A stretch of DNA of 13,205 nt from Verrucomicrobiota bacterium (GTDB lineage Bacteria > Verrucomicrobiota > Verrucomicrobiia > Chthoniobacterales > UBA10450), in contig QHON01000058.1 of the NCBI GenBank assembly GCA_003218815.1, forward strand, positions 1-13,205, given 5' to 3'. The translations under genes were made by a program, and so were the position numbers. The notes under the pieces are model-generated. The model made no database searches. It had not been told where the DNA came from and saw only the letters and a list, made by a program, of their open reading frames with translations. Shown here piece by piece: positions 1 to 7,332 of this stretch; positions within the stretch are counted from its first letter, which is position 1; every line of letters begins with the position of its first letter.

Positions 1-19
1 CATACCTGGTCCTACTGTC

Positions 20-1183
20 ATGGAAATTTCCGCACGCGCCGCTCAACTCAGCCCTTCGCTCACCCTATCAATCGATAGCAAGGCCAAAGCGATGAAAGCC
101 GAAGGCATCGATGTTTGTGGCTTCGGTGCAGGCGAGCCCGATTTCGACACGCCTGAATACATCAAAGCGGCGGCGATCGCGGCCCTGGAAGCCGGCTTCA
201 CGAAATACACACCAAGCGCTGGCATTCCGGAATTGCGCCAGGCGATCGCTGAAAAACTGGCCGCAGACAACCAGCTGACCTATCGCGCTGCTCAGATCAT
301 CGTGAGCAACGGGGCCAAGCATGCGTGTTACAACGCCATCCTCGCGACCTGTCAGCCCGGCGATGAGGTCATCATTCCAGCGCCATATTGGGTCAGCTAT
401 CCCGACATGGTCAGATTAGCGGGTGCCGAACCAGTGATGGTGCCGACAAGCGAGCGCAACTCCTGGAAAATGCGTGCTGCAGACTTTGAGAACGCTATGA
501 CGCCGCGCACAAAAATGCTGATCCTAAACACCCCATGTAATCCGACCGGCTCGGTTTACACGCGCGAGGAACTACAGGCGATTGTTGATGTTGCCGCCGA
601 GGAAGACATTTACATTTTGTCAGACGAAATTTACGAGAAACTCATTTATGACGACGCCAAACACGTGAGCATCGCATCGCTTTCTAAGGAAGCGTATGAT
701 CTTACGATTACGATCAACGGCTTCAGCAAATCATACGCGATGACGGGCTGGCGCCTCGGCTACCTGGCCGCGCCGGAAGCGGTGGCGAAAGCGGTGGATT
801 CAATCCAAAGCCATACAACATCGAATCCCTCTTCTTTCTCACAGCATGGCGCGCTCACGGCTTTGAAGGGAGATCAGCAATCGCTTGCCGATATGCGCGA
901 AGAATTCGATATGCGTCGCAACTATATGTTCGATCGGATTTCCAAAATTCCGAATATTACCGCAGTCAAGCCGCAGGGCGCGTTTTATGTGCTGGTCAAC
1001 ATTAGCCAGCTCGGGCTCACTTCGCAAAATTTTGCGGACCGCCTGTTGAGCAAGGCGAACGTCGCCGTCATTCCTGGCGCCGCTTTCGGCGATGACCGCA
1101 CCGTGCGCCTTAGTTACGCCACCAGTATCGACGTCATCAAAAAAGGTCTGGACCGCTTCCAGGATTTTTGCCGGACGCTCTGA
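20..1183 (+). CDS. aspC: Aspartate aminotransferase, class I fold type I (1-beta type)
   Basis: PLP-dependent cytosolic transaminase that interconverts aspartate/2-oxoglutarate and oxaloacetate/glutamate; 1-beta members can also aminate prephenate, which the sequence alone cannot decide. The 387-residue length is normal for the family. Seen: GAGEPDFDTP at 36-45, SNGAK at 96-100, APYWVSYPDM at 121-130, NTPCNPTG at 170-177 (N174 expected to contact PLP), SDEIYEKLIYD at 201-211 (D202 pairs with the pyridine nitrogen), GFSKSYAMTGWRLGY at 234-248 with Schiff-base lysine K237, and VRLSYA at 362-367 with R363 for the substrate alpha-carboxylate. The ATG at 20 lies the expected distance before the first conserved block. 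The stop overlaps the next gene's ATG by one base (TGATG), so the two are probably cotranscribed and translationally coupled. The gene is intact. The upstream 19 bases are too short to interpret. Confidence 0.95.
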   Translation: MEISARAAQLSPSLTLSIDSKAKAMKAEGIDVCGFGAGEPDFDTPEYIKAAAIAALEAGFTKYTPSAGIPELRQAIAEKLAADNQLTYRAAQIIVSNGAKHACYNAILATCQPGDEVIIPAPYWVSYPDMVRLAGAEPVMVPTSERNSWKMRAADFENAMTPRTKMLILNTPCNPTGSVYTREELQAIVDVAAEEDIYILSDEIYEKLIYDDAKHVSIASLSKEAYDLTITINGFSKSYAMTGWRLGYLAAPEAVAKAVDSIQSHTTSNPSSFSQHGALTALKGDQQSLADMREEFDMRRNYMFDRISKIPNITAVKPQGAFYVLVNISQLGLTSQNFADRLLSKANVAVIPGAAFGDDRTVRLSYATSIDVIKKGLDRFQDFCRTL

Positions 1184-2757
1184 TGCCGTCTGGCTCGATC
1201 GCGCTCATTCTGCACGCGCATCTCCCCTTCGTTCGGCATCCCGAACACGAGCATTTTCTCGAAGAAGATTGGCTCTTTGAGGCAATAACCGAGACCTACA
1301 TTCCGCTGCTTCGAATGATGCAGCGACTGGTCGACGATCGTGTGCCGTTCAAGTTCACGATGTCGATCACGCCGACACTCTGCGCCATGCTGCAAGACGA
1401 ATTACTGCGTGAGCGCTATGTCCGCCACCTCGATCTCTTAATTGATCTGGCCGCGCGTGAGCAAAAGCGAAATCGCAGGCATCCCCAACTTCGAGAGCTT
1501 GCCGAATTTTACTTCGACATGTTTTTGGGAAGCCGGTGCTTCTTTGCCGAGCAATGGAAATGCGACCTCCTCGCCGCTTTTCGCGAACTACAGGAGACAG
1601 GCACACTTGAAATTATCGGCTGCGCCGCCACGCACGGATTGCTATCGCTGATTCAGCGGCAATCACGCGAAGCCGCGCGGGCACAGATCTTGATCGGAAG
1701 AGACATGTATGTCGATCTTTTCGGTCGCAATCTAGCTGGTTTTTGGTTGCCGGAATGTGCTTATGCGCCTGGTTTGGAATCGCTGTTGCAAGAAGCAAAC
1801 ATTCGCTGGGTCGTACTTGATGCACACGGCATGATGTTCGGAAGACCACCGCCGCGCCGGTCCATTTACGCGCCATGTTACACACCAGCCGGACCGGCCG
1901 TTTTTGCTCGGGATTGCGATTCAAGCCGACAGGTTTGGAGTGCGCACGAAGGCTATCCCGGCGATCCGGCGTACCGTGAATTCTATCGCGACGTCGGTTT
2001 CGATCTTCCGATGGAGCATTTGGGCCCAATCGCACGCGGAAGCAGAAGATTTGCCGGCGTAAAATATTATCGCATCACCGGGCACAGCGAGGAAAAAGAA
2101 CTATATGACCGCGAGGCAGCGGAAAAAGCGGTCGAGATGCATGCCGCTCACTTTGTTAAACAGCGGCGAAGGCAATTGCGTGAACTCAGCGCCTTGGGCT
2201 TTGATCCAATCGTGGTTGTCCCCTTTGACGCCGAATTGTTTGGCCACTGGTGGTTTGAAGGGCCGCGTTTCCTTGACCTCGTTATTCGCGAAGCCGTCAA
2301 GAACGAAGATCTGTGCTGGGCGACGCCGAGCGAGTACCTCGCAACTCATCCAACTCAGCAAGCTATCCAGCCGGCAGCCTCGACATGGGGCGAAAACGGC
2401 TACCTCGCCGTCTGGCTTGATCAGAGCAACGCCTGGATTTATCCGCACCTGCACGTTGCGATCCAACGGATGAGCGAAGCCGCGCGCAAGCATGCAGAAG
2501 ACTCGAGCCCGCTTGCAGATCGGGTGCTCAAACAACTCGCGCGCGAACTATTACTCGCCCAATCAAGCGATTGGGCGTTCTTGATGAAAACGGGCACAGC
2601 GAAAGAGTACGCTACAAAACGCACCCTCGATCACCTCGGACGTTTCAACCGATTGTACGATCAGTTCGCCGCGAATCACGTCGATGAAAAATTTCTGCGC
2701 GATTGCGAGTGGCGCGATAACCTTTTCCCGAACCTAAACTGGCGGTATTACATTTGA
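1183..2757 (+). CDS. GH57 1,4-alpha-glucan branching enzyme (DUF1957 C-terminus)
   Basis: Glycoside hydrolase family 57 enzyme, most likely making alpha-1,6 branches in glycogen. From the ATG at 1183 it has 524 residues, close to the compact bacterial GH57 branching enzymes. An in-frame TTG at 1168 would add five residues inside the preceding gene; the ATG is preferred because it overlaps the upstream stop (TGATG) and immediately precedes the conserved strand. Seen: HAHLPFVRHPE at 11-21 (motif 1), THG at about residue 150 (motif 2 region), FWLPECAY at 187-194 with nucleophile E191 (motif 3), PFDAELFGHWW at 347-357 with acid/base D349 (motif 4), TWGENGYL at 401-408 (motif 5). The C-terminal helical part carries SSDWAF at 461-466 and ends in a Trp/Tyr-rich tail, as in DUF1957 proteins. 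A 4-alpha-glucanotransferase is the main alternative, but the WGENGY block and length favour branching activity. No other glycogen gene is nearby. Confidence 0.9.
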   Translation: MPSGSIALILHAHLPFVRHPEHEHFLEEDWLFEAITETYIPLLRMMQRLVDDRVPFKFTMSITPTLCAMLQDELLRERYVRHLDLLIDLAAREQKRNRRHPQLRELAEFYFDMFLGSRCFFAEQWKCDLLAAFRELQETGTLEIIGCAATHGLLSLIQRQSREAARAQILIGRDMYVDLFGRNLAGFWLPECAYAPGLESLLQEANIRWVVLDAHGMMFGRPPPRRSIYAPCYTPAGPAVFARDCDSSRQVWSAHEGYPGDPAYREFYRDVGFDLPMEHLGPIARGSRRFAGVKYYRITGHSEEKELYDREAAEKAVEMHAAHFVKQRRRQLRELSALGFDPIVVVPFDAELFGHWWFEGPRFLDLVIREAVKNEDLCWATPSEYLATHPTQQAIQPAASTWGENGYLAVWLDQSNAWIYPHLHVAIQRMSEAARKHAEDSSPLADRVLKQLARELLLAQSSDWAFLMKTGTAKEYATKRTLDHLGRFNRLYDQFAANHVDEKFLRDCEWRDNLFPNLNWRYYI

Positions 2758-2812
2758 TGTCATTCCGACCGAGGTTGGAGACAGCGCAATGAAGTTGAGG
2801 AATCTCTCACAG
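2758..2812. repeat. Short interspersed repeat resembling the 'CHSERSEES' type
   Basis: The segment begins TGTCATTCCGACCGAGG directly after the branching-enzyme stop and closes with GAGGAATCTCTCAC near 2797-2810. Read in one frame it gives CHSDRGWRQRNEVEESLTV, a variant of the CHSERSEES peptide that I recall as a frequent translation artefact of dispersed intergenic repeats in many bacterial genomes. ATTCC (2762-2766) and GGAAT (2799-2803) can pair as a small stem. The middle is longer than the usual form. The identification rests on memory of the repeat consensus, and the right boundary is uncertain. Confidence 0.45.
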
Positions 2813-2846
2813 TCATCCGGGTTTTCCGCAAAAGAACAAGAGAGGG

Positions 2847-2948
2847 TTAACTCCGTCGCTAACGCCAACTCCTTCGCCCACCACGAAGGAATCTGCCTCG
2901 CCTTCACCTACGCCGGAGCAAACTCCTTCAGCGTCTCCCGCCAGGAGC
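2847..2948 (+). other. In-frame Pro/Ser/Thr-rich linker upstream of the annotated start
   Basis: In the frame of the following CDS, these bases read LTPSLTPTPSPTTKES, then a further Ser/Pro/Thr/Ala-rich run, leading without a stop into the GTG at 2949. Such composition is typical of a linker after a signal peptide or another domain and is unlikely in random noncoding DNA. The frame is open back to 2799, after stop codons TGA at 2790 and 2796. It contains no ATG, GTG or TTG before 2949. The linker is probably genuine coding sequence whose original 5' part has been lost, shifted out of frame or replaced by the repeat. Confidence 0.6.
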
Positions 2949-3512
2949 GTGCGCATCAGCTTTGTTCCGCCGCCGCTGGAAGGCACGATCAGCCTTGGCA
3001 TTTACGACGGCAATGGCAAACTCGTGCGCGTCCTACACCAAGAAGCTGAGTTGAATGAGTTCATAGTCGGCGCCGATGCGTTGGTGACACAATGGGACGG
3101 TAAGAATGACGATGGCGAAGACTTATCCGCTGGAAAATATCATGCCCGCGGGTACGCGATCGGCCACGTCAAGATTGAAGAGACCGGCAAGACGCAAGAA
3201 CCCCCCTTGATTGATTCACCGGATTTCGTACGCGTAAAATTGGTGGCGAATCCTCTCGAGAATAACGAACGACCGATTGTTGAGCTCAAAGCAAGCTCCG
3301 ATAATCAGGATGCATATTTGACAACAAAAGACGGTTTGCCGCTCCTGACTGTTGCGCGGATCGAAGACAGCACTGACTATCATGCGCTGCTGTCTAGGGC
3401 CGACAAATCTATCGATTTTTTCATCCTTCATGGCACGATTACGCGTCAATTCCGCATCTCAAACATCGACAAGATGATGGCTTTTGATTGCGGCGATTTT
3501 GAATTGAAATAA
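2949..3512 (+). CDS. FlgD-Ig-like domain protein with uncertain 5' end
   Basis: Function unknown. From the GTG at 2949 it has 187 residues. The first 75 or so resemble the FlgD Ig-like beta-sandwich found at the ends of many secreted proteins: TISLGIYDGNGKLVRVL at 13-29, then WDGKNDDGEDLSAGKYHARG at 49-68. Residues 80-187 are another beta-rich region (DAYLTTKDGLPLL and a closing MMAFDCGDFEL) that I do not recognise; a propeller-like blade is one possibility. No signal peptide or membrane segment is visible in the part encoded here. The GTG is a poor start: the AGGAG at 2943-2947 leaves only one base of spacing, and the frame continues upstream into a Pro/Ser/Thr-rich linker. The true protein is therefore probably longer, or the gene is 5'-damaged. 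It lies 42 bp before lpxC with no clear terminator between them. Confidence 0.65.
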   Translation: MRISFVPPPLEGTISLGIYDGNGKLVRVLHQEAELNEFIVGADALVTQWDGKNDDGEDLSAGKYHARGYAIGHVKIEETGKTQEPPLIDSPDFVRVKLVANPLENNERPIVELKASSDNQDAYLTTKDGLPLLTVARIEDSTDYHALLSRADKSIDFFILHGTITRQFRISNIDKMMAFDCGDFELK

Positions 3513-3554
3513 GCGCCACTAGTCACGTCGCGAAATCTTTGTTAGTTAGCGCTC

Positions 3555-4877
3555 ATGTCCACTTCTCTTGAGCTTCAACATACGGTTGGCAAGACTGCCA
3601 GTTTAAGTGGCACATCGCTGCACACGGGCGAAAAAGTTTCGCTCAGATTGCATCCGGCGACGGTCGATCACGGAATCAAATTTAAGCGCAAAGATTTGCC
3701 GGATGAACCCACAATCGACGCAAGAATCGACAATCTGAAAATGGTCGAACGGGCTACAACCATCGGCGAAGGATCAATTCGTGTGCACACAGTTGAGCAC
3801 GTGCTCGCGGCTCTCTCGGCAATGGACGTGGACAATGCCATCGTGGAAATGGACGCCAACGAGCCGCCAATTGGCGACGGCAGCGCGCAGCCCTATGTCG
3901 ATCTTATCAAGAAAGCCGGTGTCATAGCCCAGGAGGAGGCGCGGAAATTTTTCGATGTGCGTGAACCGATGCACGTGGAATCGAAAACGGGCGCGCTCCT
4001 TGTTTTGCTGCCGTGCGAAACGTTCCGTGTCTCATGCACGCAAGCCGGGCCGAATAATCGTTTCGCGCAGTTTCTATCGATGGAAATCACTCCCGCAACC
4101 TTCGAACGCGAGATCGCGCCAGCACGAACGTTTGTTTACTACGAAGACGTTCGGCCGCTCATGGAGAAAAATTTGATCAAGGGCGGCAGTCTTGAAAATG
4201 CGATCGTTGTCCGCGGAGAAGCGGTTTTAAGCAAGGAACCATTGCGTTTTGCCGATGAATTCGTCCGGCACAAAATTCTTGATATCGTCGGCGATCTCGC
4301 CCTGGCCGGACGGCGCATTCGCGGTCATGTCGTGGCAGTGAAGCCCGGCCATGCAGCGAATGCGGAACTGGCTCGCGCGCTCGCCCGCGAACAAACGCGA
4401 AGAAGCGCGATGAGCGGCTCACACGCGATCCCAATCGGCGATGCCGGCCTAGACACTGGCGAGGTGATGAAGATCCTGCCGCACCGCTTCCCTTTTTTGA
4501 TGGTTGATCGGGTCATCGGCTTCGAAGGCGAATACAAAATTACGGCGGTAAAATGCGTCACGATCAACGAACCGTTTTTTCAAGGGCATTTCCCAGGTCA
4601 CCCCGTCATGCCTGGCGTGATGCAAGTGGAAGCCATGGCGCAAGTGGCGAGCCTGTTATTATTCAAACTGACGAAAACGACGAGCCGCATCGGGTATTTC
4701 ATGAGCGCGGACGGCGTAAAGTTTCGCAAACCGGTGTTTCCGGGGGACACCATGTTCATTCATGCCGAGCTCACCAGATCGCGCGGCGAACGCATGGCAA
4801 AAACCAAATGTTATTGCGTCGTTAACGACGCGGTCGTCTCGGAAGGCGAATTGATGTTCACGTTTCTCGATAAATGA
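3555..4877 (+). CDS. lpxC-fabZ: LpxC-FabZ bifunctional fusion (UDP-3-O-acyl-GlcNAc deacetylase / 3-hydroxyacyl-ACP dehydratase)
   Basis: A single 440-residue cytosolic protein combines the committed step of lipid A synthesis (zinc deacetylase, residues about 5-280) with the fatty-acid dehydratase FabZ (about 300-440). LpxC half: VEHVLAAL at 80-87 with E81 (general base) and zinc ligand H82, IGDGSAQP at 106-113, HKILDIVGDLAL at 239-250 with zinc ligands H239 and D243, and H266 matching the catalytic histidine of E. coli LpxC. FabZ half: ILPHRFPFLMVDRV at 307-320, EPFFQGHFPGHPVMPGV at 339-355 with catalytic H345, and E359 in EAMAQ. All key residues are present, so both activities should be intact. 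Fusions of this type are known in Bacteroidetes and some other phyla. The ATG at 3555 places the N-terminus correctly; no strong Shine-Dalgarno is visible. The stop overlaps lpxA by four bases (ATGA), implying coupled translation. Confidence 0.96.
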   Translation: MSTSLELQHTVGKTASLSGTSLHTGEKVSLRLHPATVDHGIKFKRKDLPDEPTIDARIDNLKMVERATTIGEGSIRVHTVEHVLAALSAMDVDNAIVEMDANEPPIGDGSAQPYVDLIKKAGVIAQEEARKFFDVREPMHVESKTGALLVLLPCETFRVSCTQAGPNNRFAQFLSMEITPATFEREIAPARTFVYYEDVRPLMEKNLIKGGSLENAIVVRGEAVLSKEPLRFADEFVRHKILDIVGDLALAGRRIRGHVVAVKPGHAANAELARALAREQTRRSAMSGSHAIPIGDAGLDTGEVMKILPHRFPFLMVDRVIGFEGEYKITAVKCVTINEPFFQGHFPGHPVMPGVMQVEAMAQVASLLLFKLTKTTSRIGYFMSADGVKFRKPVFPGDTMFIHAELTRSRGERMAKTKCYCVVNDAVVSEGELMFTFLDK

Positions 4878-5653
4878 GCGACGTGCAGATTCATCCAACG
4901 GCAATTGTCGATCCTCGGGCGGAAATCAGCGCGGGAACGACCATCGGACCATATTGCGTGATTGCAGCCGACGTGGTCCTCGGTCAAAATTGTTGGCTGC
5001 AACAACACGTCACGCTCTGCGGGCCGATGAAGGCCGGCGCACGAAATAAATTTTACGCCTCCTGCTCGATCGGGCAGCAGACACAGGACCTAAAATATCA
5101 GGGTGAACCGACTTATCTGGAAATCGGAGACGAAAATACATTTCGTGAATTTGTCACAATCAGTCGCAGCACAACGAGCAAAGGGAAAACGCGCATCGGG
5201 ACCCGTGGCACCTTTCTCGCCTATAGCCACATCGCGCACGATTGCCTGGTCGGAGATGACGTTGTTTTTTCTAACAACGGCACGTTGGCCGGCCATGTGG
5301 AGGTCGGCGATCACGCCGTAATTGGCGGGCTGACCGCTGTGCATCAGTTTTGTCGAATCGGACGATTCGCCATTACGGGCGGATGTTCGAAGATCGTCCA
5401 GGACATCCCGCCGTTCATGATCGCCGATGGCAATCCCGCGGAAATTCGCGGAGTCAATCTTGTTGGTTTGGAAAGGAAGAATTTTACACCCGAAAGCGTC
5501 AAGCAGATCAAGGAAGCCTTCCGACTGATTTATCGTTCGAATTACAACACCCGCCAAGCGATCGACGCGATCAGAAAGGAATTGCGTCCGACCGAAGAGA
5601 TCACGCAAATCCTCAAATTTATCGAACAAAGCGAGCGCGGAATTATTCGCTAG
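4874..5653 (+). CDS. lpxA: Acyl-ACP--UDP-N-acetylglucosamine O-acyltransferase
   Basis: Cytosolic trimeric left-handed beta-helix enzyme catalysing the first step of lipid A synthesis, 3-O-acylation of UDP-GlcNAc. The 259 residues match the usual length. Hexapeptide repeats begin at IHPTAIVDPRAEI (6-18) and run to about residue 190, followed by an alpha-helical C-terminal domain (about 195-259). Diagnostic blocks are QDLKYQGEPTYLEIGD at 71-86, FREFVTI at 90-96, SHIAHDC at 118-124 with catalytic H122, and IGGLTAVHQFCRIG, ending in IADGNPAEIRGVNLVGLER. It overlaps the lpxC-fabZ stop by four bases, so it is the second gene of that operon. It converges with the minus-strand gene beyond it with five bases between stop codons. 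No lpxD or lpxB is in view. The gene is intact. Confidence 0.96.
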   Translation: MSDVQIHPTAIVDPRAEISAGTTIGPYCVIAADVVLGQNCWLQQHVTLCGPMKAGARNKFYASCSIGQQTQDLKYQGEPTYLEIGDENTFREFVTISRSTTSKGKTRIGTRGTFLAYSHIAHDCLVGDDVVFSNNGTLAGHVEVGDHAVIGGLTAVHQFCRIGRFAITGGCSKIVQDIPPFMIADGNPAEIRGVNLVGLERKNFTPESVKQIKEAFRLIYRSNYNTRQAIDAIRKELRPTEEITQILKFIEQSERGIIR

Positions 5654-5666
5654 GTAGATTACCTAG
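5650..5666. terminator. Palindrome spanning two convergent stop codons (possible bidirectional terminator)
   Basis: CTAGGTA (5650-5656) and TACCTAG (5660-5666) form a perfect 7-bp stem around the loop GAT. The left arm contains the lpxA stop TAG (5651-5653) and the right arm contains the reverse complement of the opposing gene's TAA (5659-5661). There is no T-run on either side, so an intrinsic terminator is only weakly supported. It may just slow polymerase or reflect chance. Confidence 0.35.
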
Positions 5667-7332
5667 ATGGCGTAACCTGACTGGCAGCACGGCCGGCATC
5701 TTTCTCAAATTTCCTCAAAAGCGGCGCTGCGGATGCGTCGGGAGCAGTTCGCAGCGCACTTCGGATAAGATCGACAGCTTGCGTTGGCTTGTTCTGCTTG
5801 ATCCACGCGTCCGCTTCCTCCAGCACTACACGCAGAATATCGTCGTGATTCGTGTAGCAAGTTCGCGCTTGCTTAAAATAGTTTGTCGCTTCTGAAGGAT
5901 TTCCGTCGCCCGCTTCCATCGAGCCGAGGTCTTCCATCATCGGGCAATTATGCGAGCGCGCCGCGATCTGGCCGGCCAAAGGGCGAAATTCGGAAGCAGA
6001 ACGCATGACGTTTTTTAACGCGAACTCGTGATATTTCGTCCAGTCTGCTCCACTTTTCGCAGAATCAGGTTGCGCATCGATTTGCAGCCACGACGCGTAA
6101 GGGCGATAAAGAGGATCGCCCACCATTACCGACATCCAGGAGAGCGCTCGGATCGACATGTAGGCACTCTCGGCGAACGTGAAGCCATGCAGCAACCGAT
6201 CGTTAAAGATATCGAGGTGCGAAGTGAGTTCCAGGTACGGTTCGTAAACGCTGCCCAGACTTGCGGCCGCGCCTTTCGAAACAAGCGGGGCGACCCAGTT
6301 CGCATTCGGATCGCGCAGCGTGCTCGCGCTAAACGAATGGATGTGGACCGCGACCGCTCCACGGACAAAGCGAAAACCCGGTTGATTAAATGGACCGGCC
6401 ACATTGCCCGCATACCAACCGTAATATAGCGCGCAGTCGGTCATCGGAAACGCGTCGGGGAAAATCGCCGGCGTATCATCGTACACGACTGGAATCCCAA
6501 CCTTGTGAAGTTGTGTGGTCACGTTACCGAGCCATTCATCCCCAGCTGCGAAATCGGTGCCAGTCTTGTCTGCGCCATCGACATAAGCACGCCCCCACAA
6601 TCCGCTCTTCTCCGTTGCTATTGCATCGACAATCATGCCTCGCACTGTCCCGACAGCCGGCGCGTCAAGCCGGCAGACGAGCAACAACGTTGCATCCTTC
6701 AAATTGCTGATCGCGCTGAAACGCTGGAAATAAGGATTCGGCGTCACGCCCGAAATTTGACGCGAATAAAAAGCGAGCACAGCCAGCTCAGAATCAACCG
6801 AGGCTTCGTTGCGACTTCCTATCGGACCCGGTCGCGGCTGATCGCCAGAATAGGTCGCGGTTGAGCGAATTTTGAGCGGAATTCCTTTGATTACCGCGAC
6901 AAAATGGATGGTGCTCGCATCAACAACAGGCGGTTGCTTCGGCGGTTCATTCAACATCCACCAATGGCGTTGTTTGAAAATTTCGCGAAGCGGCTCGACA
7001 ATGGTCACATCGTAATCTTCGCGGCTGATTTCTTCCTCGATCGAACAAGTAAGCCCAATGAGATGGTCGGCTGCGATGCCACGTTGCTCGGCGTAAAATT
7101 TCGCGAGCTCGACCGAATCGGGAACGGTCTTGTTGTAGAGAACGATCGTTGATTGCGCTAACGGTTGCTCCGCGGCGGCCGCATTGATTGCGAGCAAAAG
7201 GACAAACGCGAAAACGCGCAAGGCGGATCGGCCCCTCCGCGGGCGACGCCAATAACGTGCGGCTTCGCCGCCTAATTTTACCATCGGACAAGGGACTGCT
7301 CGATCCACCTCGTTTGGCGCATTCAGTTTCAT
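5659..7332 (-). CDS. TIGR03790-family exported protein of unknown function
   Basis: A 557-residue protein recognised from the pattern STIVLYNKTVPDSVELAKFY (61-80), RGIAADHLIGL, and the later HFVAVIKGIPLKIR block, which are typical of TIGR03790. That family is known mainly from genomes that also encode exosortase/PEP-CTERM sorting; its biochemical role is unknown. Residues 29-38 are Arg-rich, followed by a hydrophobic stretch RVFAFVLLLAINAAAA (39-54) consistent with a signal peptide cleaved near 54/55, so the protein is probably periplasmic or extracellular. The last 130 residues look helical and TPR-like. The ATG at 7330-7332 abuts the preceding gene's TAG with no spacing, but it adds 28 hydrophilic residues before the signal; the ATG at 7284 is an alternative. 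No exosortase gene or PEP-CTERM tail is seen in the window. Confidence 0.8.
   Translation of the reverse strand: MKLNAPNEVDRAVPCPMVKLGGEAARYWRRPRRGRSALRVFAFVLLLAINAAAAEQPLAQSTIVLYNKTVPDSVELAKFYAEQRGIAADHLIGLTCSIEEEISREDYDVTIVEPLREIFKQRHWWMLNEPPKQPPVVDASTIHFVAVIKGIPLKIRSTATYSGDQPRPGPIGSRNEASVDSELAVLAFYSRQISGVTPNPYFQRFSAISNLKDATLLLVCRLDAPAVGTVRGMIVDAIATEKSGLWGRAYVDGADKTGTDFAAGDEWLGNVTTQLHKVGIPVVYDDTPAIFPDAFPMTDCALYYGWYAGNVAGPFNQPGFRFVRGAVAVHIHSFSASTLRDPNANWVAPLVSKGAAASLGSVYEPYLELTSHLDIFNDRLLHGFTFAESAYMSIRALSWMSVMVGDPLYRPYASWLQIDAQPDSAKSGADWTKYHEFALKNVMRSASEFRPLAGQIAARSHNCPMMEDLGSMEAGDGNPSEATNYFKQARTCYTNHDDILRVVLEEADAWIKQNKPTQAVDLIRSALRTAPDASAAPLLRKFEKDAGRAASQVTPSR

Noticed and set aside
1613..2035. 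140-codon minus-strand ORF inside the branching enzyme
   Set aside because: Antisense shadow of a gene with all GH57 catalytic motifs; the translation is Arg/Pro-rich and unlike any known family.
2789..3049. 86-codon plus-strand ORF starting ATG at 2789
   Set aside because: It runs out of frame through the P/S/T linker and the FlgD-like domain, its translation has no recognisable pattern or signal peptide, and its first part lies in the repeat. A slip at AAAA (2830-2833) could join it to the true frame, but nothing supports programmed shifting.
3513..3554. Possible promoter or terminator in the 42-bp gap before lpxC-fabZ
   Set aside because: No convincing -35/-10 pair, hairpin with T-run, or Shine-Dalgarno could be identified.
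5350..5895. 181-codon plus-strand ORF spanning the lpxA end and the TIGR03790 end
   Set aside because: It overlaps lpxA in another frame and the opposing gene antisense, both of which have clear family motifs.
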